The notes beneath the pieces are model-generated. The model made no database searches. It was given only the letters and a program-made list of their open reading frames with translations, and had not been told where the DNA came from. Below are positions 62,347-64,000 of a stretch of DNA of 64,000 nucleotides, piece by piece. Both the position numbers and the translations under genes were made by a program. The stretch's first letter is position 1, and each line of letters opens with the position of its first letter. Source of the stretch: Aurantibacter sp034110465 (GTDB taxonomy: Bacteria > Bacteroidota > Bacteroidia > Flavobacteriales > Flavobacteriaceae); contig JAWUZD010000010.1 in the NCBI GenBank assembly GCA_034110465.1, positions 1-64,000 of the forward strand. The letters run 5' to 3'.

Positions 62347-62422
62347 ACTTGACTTTCTAGCTTATTTAAACTAACTTATTTTAAATGCCGATATAAAACA
62401 TTCAAACGCATTCATATCATCT
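62347..62422. repeat. ~75-bp intergenic repeat, copy B
   Basis: Second copy of the sequence at 9984-10058 (acttgacttt ... attcatatcatct). It again follows a terminator, here that of lptB, and precedes uvrA by ~135 bp. The remaining part of 62423-62556 shows no gene. Confidence 0.6.
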
Positions 62423-62556
62423 TGTTAAACAAATTTATCTTCTCGTTTATATCTTGAAAATTAAAGCGTCCCTATTTTAAATAAATAACAAAACTCTAAC
62501 ATAATCGTATTTCAAATTCATCATTTAAAAATGTACCTTTACTGCTTTGCTTTGAT

Positions 62557-64000
62557 ATGACAAATTTTGAAGAAAACATAGAAGTTAAAGGCGCAAGAGT
62601 CCATAACTTAAAAAACATAGATGTTACCATTCCTAGAGAAAAACTAGTGGTAATAACTGGACTTTCGGGTTCTGGAAAATCATCTTTAGCATTCGATACC
62701 ATTTATGCGGAAGGACAAAGACGTTATATAGAAACGTTTTCTGCCTATGCTAGACAATTTTTAGGCGGATTAGAACGACCAGATGTTGATAAAATTGATG
62801 GTTTGTCTCCAGTAATTGCTATAGAACAAAAAACGACTAGTAAATCGCCAAGATCTACGGTTGGAACTATTACAGAAATTTACGATTTCCTACGTTTACT
62901 TTTTGCACGCGCAAGCGATGCTTACAGTTATAATAGTGGTGAAAAAATGGTAAGCTATAACGATGAGCAGATTAAAACATTAATTACCGAAAGTTATCAA
63001 GGCAAACGTATAAATATTTTAGCTCCAGTTGTTCGTTCTCGAAAAGGTCATTACCGTGAATTATTTGAGCAAATTGCTAAACAAGGCTTTGTAAAAGTCC
63101 GTACAGATGGCGAAATAAAAGATTTAGTTAAAGGAATGAAACTAGATCGCTATAAAATGCACGACATTGAAATTGTTATAGATCGTTTAAAAATTGACGA
63201 TTCTCAAGATAACAACAAACGGTTAGACGAAAGTATAAATACAGCAATGTATCATGGCGAAGATGTCTTATTAGTTATAGATCAAGATACTCAAGAAGCA
63301 CGTTATTTTAGTAGAAATTTAATGTGCCCAAGTTCTGGGATTTCATATCCTAATCCAGAACCTAATAACTTCTCTTTTAACTCGCCAAAAGGCGCTTGTC
63401 AAAATTGTAATGGAATTGGAGAGTTATATCAGGTAAACACAGATAAAATTATTCCAGATGATAAGTTATCAATTCAAAATGGAGCTATTGCTCCTTTGGG
63501 TGAAGCTAAACAAACTTGGATTTTTAAGCAACTAGAGACTATAGCAACTAAATATAACTTTAAATTAACTGATGCTTTTAAGACAATTCCAAAAGAAGCT
63601 CAGCAAATTATTATGTATGGTGGGAACGAAAAATTCACTATTAATTCTAAAGCACTTGGTGTTGCTAGAGATTACAATATAGATTTTGAAGGTGTTGCTA
63701 ATTTTATAGAAAGTCAGTACGAAAATGCAGAATCCACTTCTTTAAAACGTTGGGCAAAAGATTATATGGACAAAGTTAACTGTCCTGTTTGCAATGGTTC
63801 ACGATTACGTAAAGAATCGTTATATTTTAAAGTTAATGGTAAAAACATATCGGAATTAGCCAATTTAGATATTGTTGATATAGCAGATTGGTTTAAAAAA
63901 CTACCAAAATACCTATCTACATCTCAAACTATAATTACCGAAGAAGTAATAAAAGAAATTAACTCAAGACTTCAATTCTTATTAGATGTTGGTCTAAATT
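62557..64000 (+). CDS. uvrA: Excinuclease ABC subunit UvrA, 3' partial (runs off window)
   Basis: ATG 62557 opens MTNFEENIEVKGARVHNLKN and stays open to the edge (481 codons, about half of the usual ~940). Walker A VITGLSGSGKSSLAFDTIYA (~32-50), YARQFLGGLERPDVDKIDGL, IAIEQKTTSKSPRSTVGTIT (~95), a UvrB-binding region, and the zinc region NFSFNSPKGACQNCNGIGEL. In this first zinc module the leading CxxC is CPSS (the second Cys is Ser) before GISYPNPEP, as known in several Bacteroidota. A CPVC pair begins the second insertion (~410). UvrA finds bulky DNA damage and loads UvrB. Confidence 0.95.
   Translation, partial: MTNFEENIEVKGARVHNLKNIDVTIPREKLVVITGLSGSGKSSLAFDTIYAEGQRRYIETFSAYARQFLGGLERPDVDKIDGLSPVIAIEQKTTSKSPRSTVGTITEIYDFLRLLFARASDAYSYNSGEKMVSYNDEQIKTLITESYQGKRINILAPVVRSRKGHYRELFEQIAKQGFVKVRTDGEIKDLVKGMKLDRYKMHDIEIVIDRLKIDDSQDNNKRLDESINTAMYHGEDVLLVIDQDTQEARYFSRNLMCPSSGISYPNPEPNNFSFNSPKGACQNCNGIGELYQVNTDKIIPDDKLSIQNGAIAPLGEAKQTWIFKQLETIATKYNFKLTDAFKTIPKEAQQIIMYGGNEKFTINSKALGVARDYNIDFEGVANFIESQYENAESTSLKRWAKDYMDKVNCPVCNGSRLRKESLYFKVNGKNISELANLDIVDIADWFKKLPKYLSTSQTIITEEVIKEINSRLQFLLDVGLN

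Overview
The window is AT-rich DNA from a bacterium of the Bacteroidota, most probably a marine member of the Flavobacteriaceae. The evidence is a type IX secretion (T9SS) type B substrate beside PorP/SprF and an OmpA/PD40 protein, a T9SS type A surface protein, Bacteroidota-type promoters (TTG ... TAnnTTTG) before several genes, a PUR-family (DUF3276) protein, a long NusB, and a Met-tuned proteorhodopsin next to blh. Most genes are housekeeping or ordinary accessory genes. No CRISPR array, rRNA, intact tRNA or intact insertion sequence was seen. uvrA runs off the right edge and a T9SS substrate gene off the left edge.

Layout. 1-3390: three-gene surface cassette (type B substrate, PorP/SprF, OmpA/PD40). 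3480-4970: large helical protein of unknown function. 4971-5820: gene-poor scar of a decayed integrative element, holding an excisionase-like HTH pseudogene with two in-frame stops, a degenerate tRNA-Met-like sequence and the first 25 codons of a tyrosine recombinase. 5821-9846: Old Yellow Enzyme, unknown protein, RlmF, NrnA-like phosphoesterase, unknown protein. 10160-12257: TlpA-like lipoprotein, coiled-coil exported protein and small lipoprotein. 12339-15292: pheT and two small genes. 15517-17275: proteorhodopsin and retinal-forming Blh, divergent. 17313-19686: a BspA-like repeat T9SS surface protein broken by a 20-nt deletion. 20046-25928: dnaK, serine dehydratase, panB, RluA-type synthase, GNAT. 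26011-27420: two small membrane proteins and a DUF1801/YdeI pseudogene. 27507-30487: yajC, DUF1573 lipoprotein, nusB, amino-acid dehydrogenase. 30632-35796: ABC exporter, PUR protein, CsaA-like, DinB-like, aldehyde dehydrogenase, MarR. 35924-44170: S74-domain exported protein, ComM-like ATPase, DsbD-like, tilS, pabB. 44248-49090: aldose epimerase-like, DEAD-box helicase, beta-barrel protein, YtcJ-like amidohydrolase. 49161-52656: GDPD-like protein, EptA-like transferase, THUMP methyltransferase. 52844-55229: methyltransferase, ZIP transporter, DUF4268, membrane protein. 55311-59156: cyclophilin-FKBP fusion, unknown lipoprotein, recQ. 59331-64000: kdsD-like, tatC, carboxymuconolactone-decarboxylase-like, lptB, uvrA.

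How genes work together. The rhodopsin and Blh form a light-driven proton pump with its own retinal supply (beta-carotene must be made elsewhere). KdsD and LptB both serve lipopolysaccharide, and EptA would modify lipid A. The T9SS cassette and BspA-like protein build the cell surface. The most unusual signals lie between genes: one hairpin terminator used three times within 4.5 kb (once forming the end and stop codon of blh), a ~75-bp intergenic sequence in two copies 52 kb apart, a 9-bp tandem repeat in front of the surface-protein gene, and palindromes at the ldh and dnaK promoters. No convincing wholly new multi-gene system was found.
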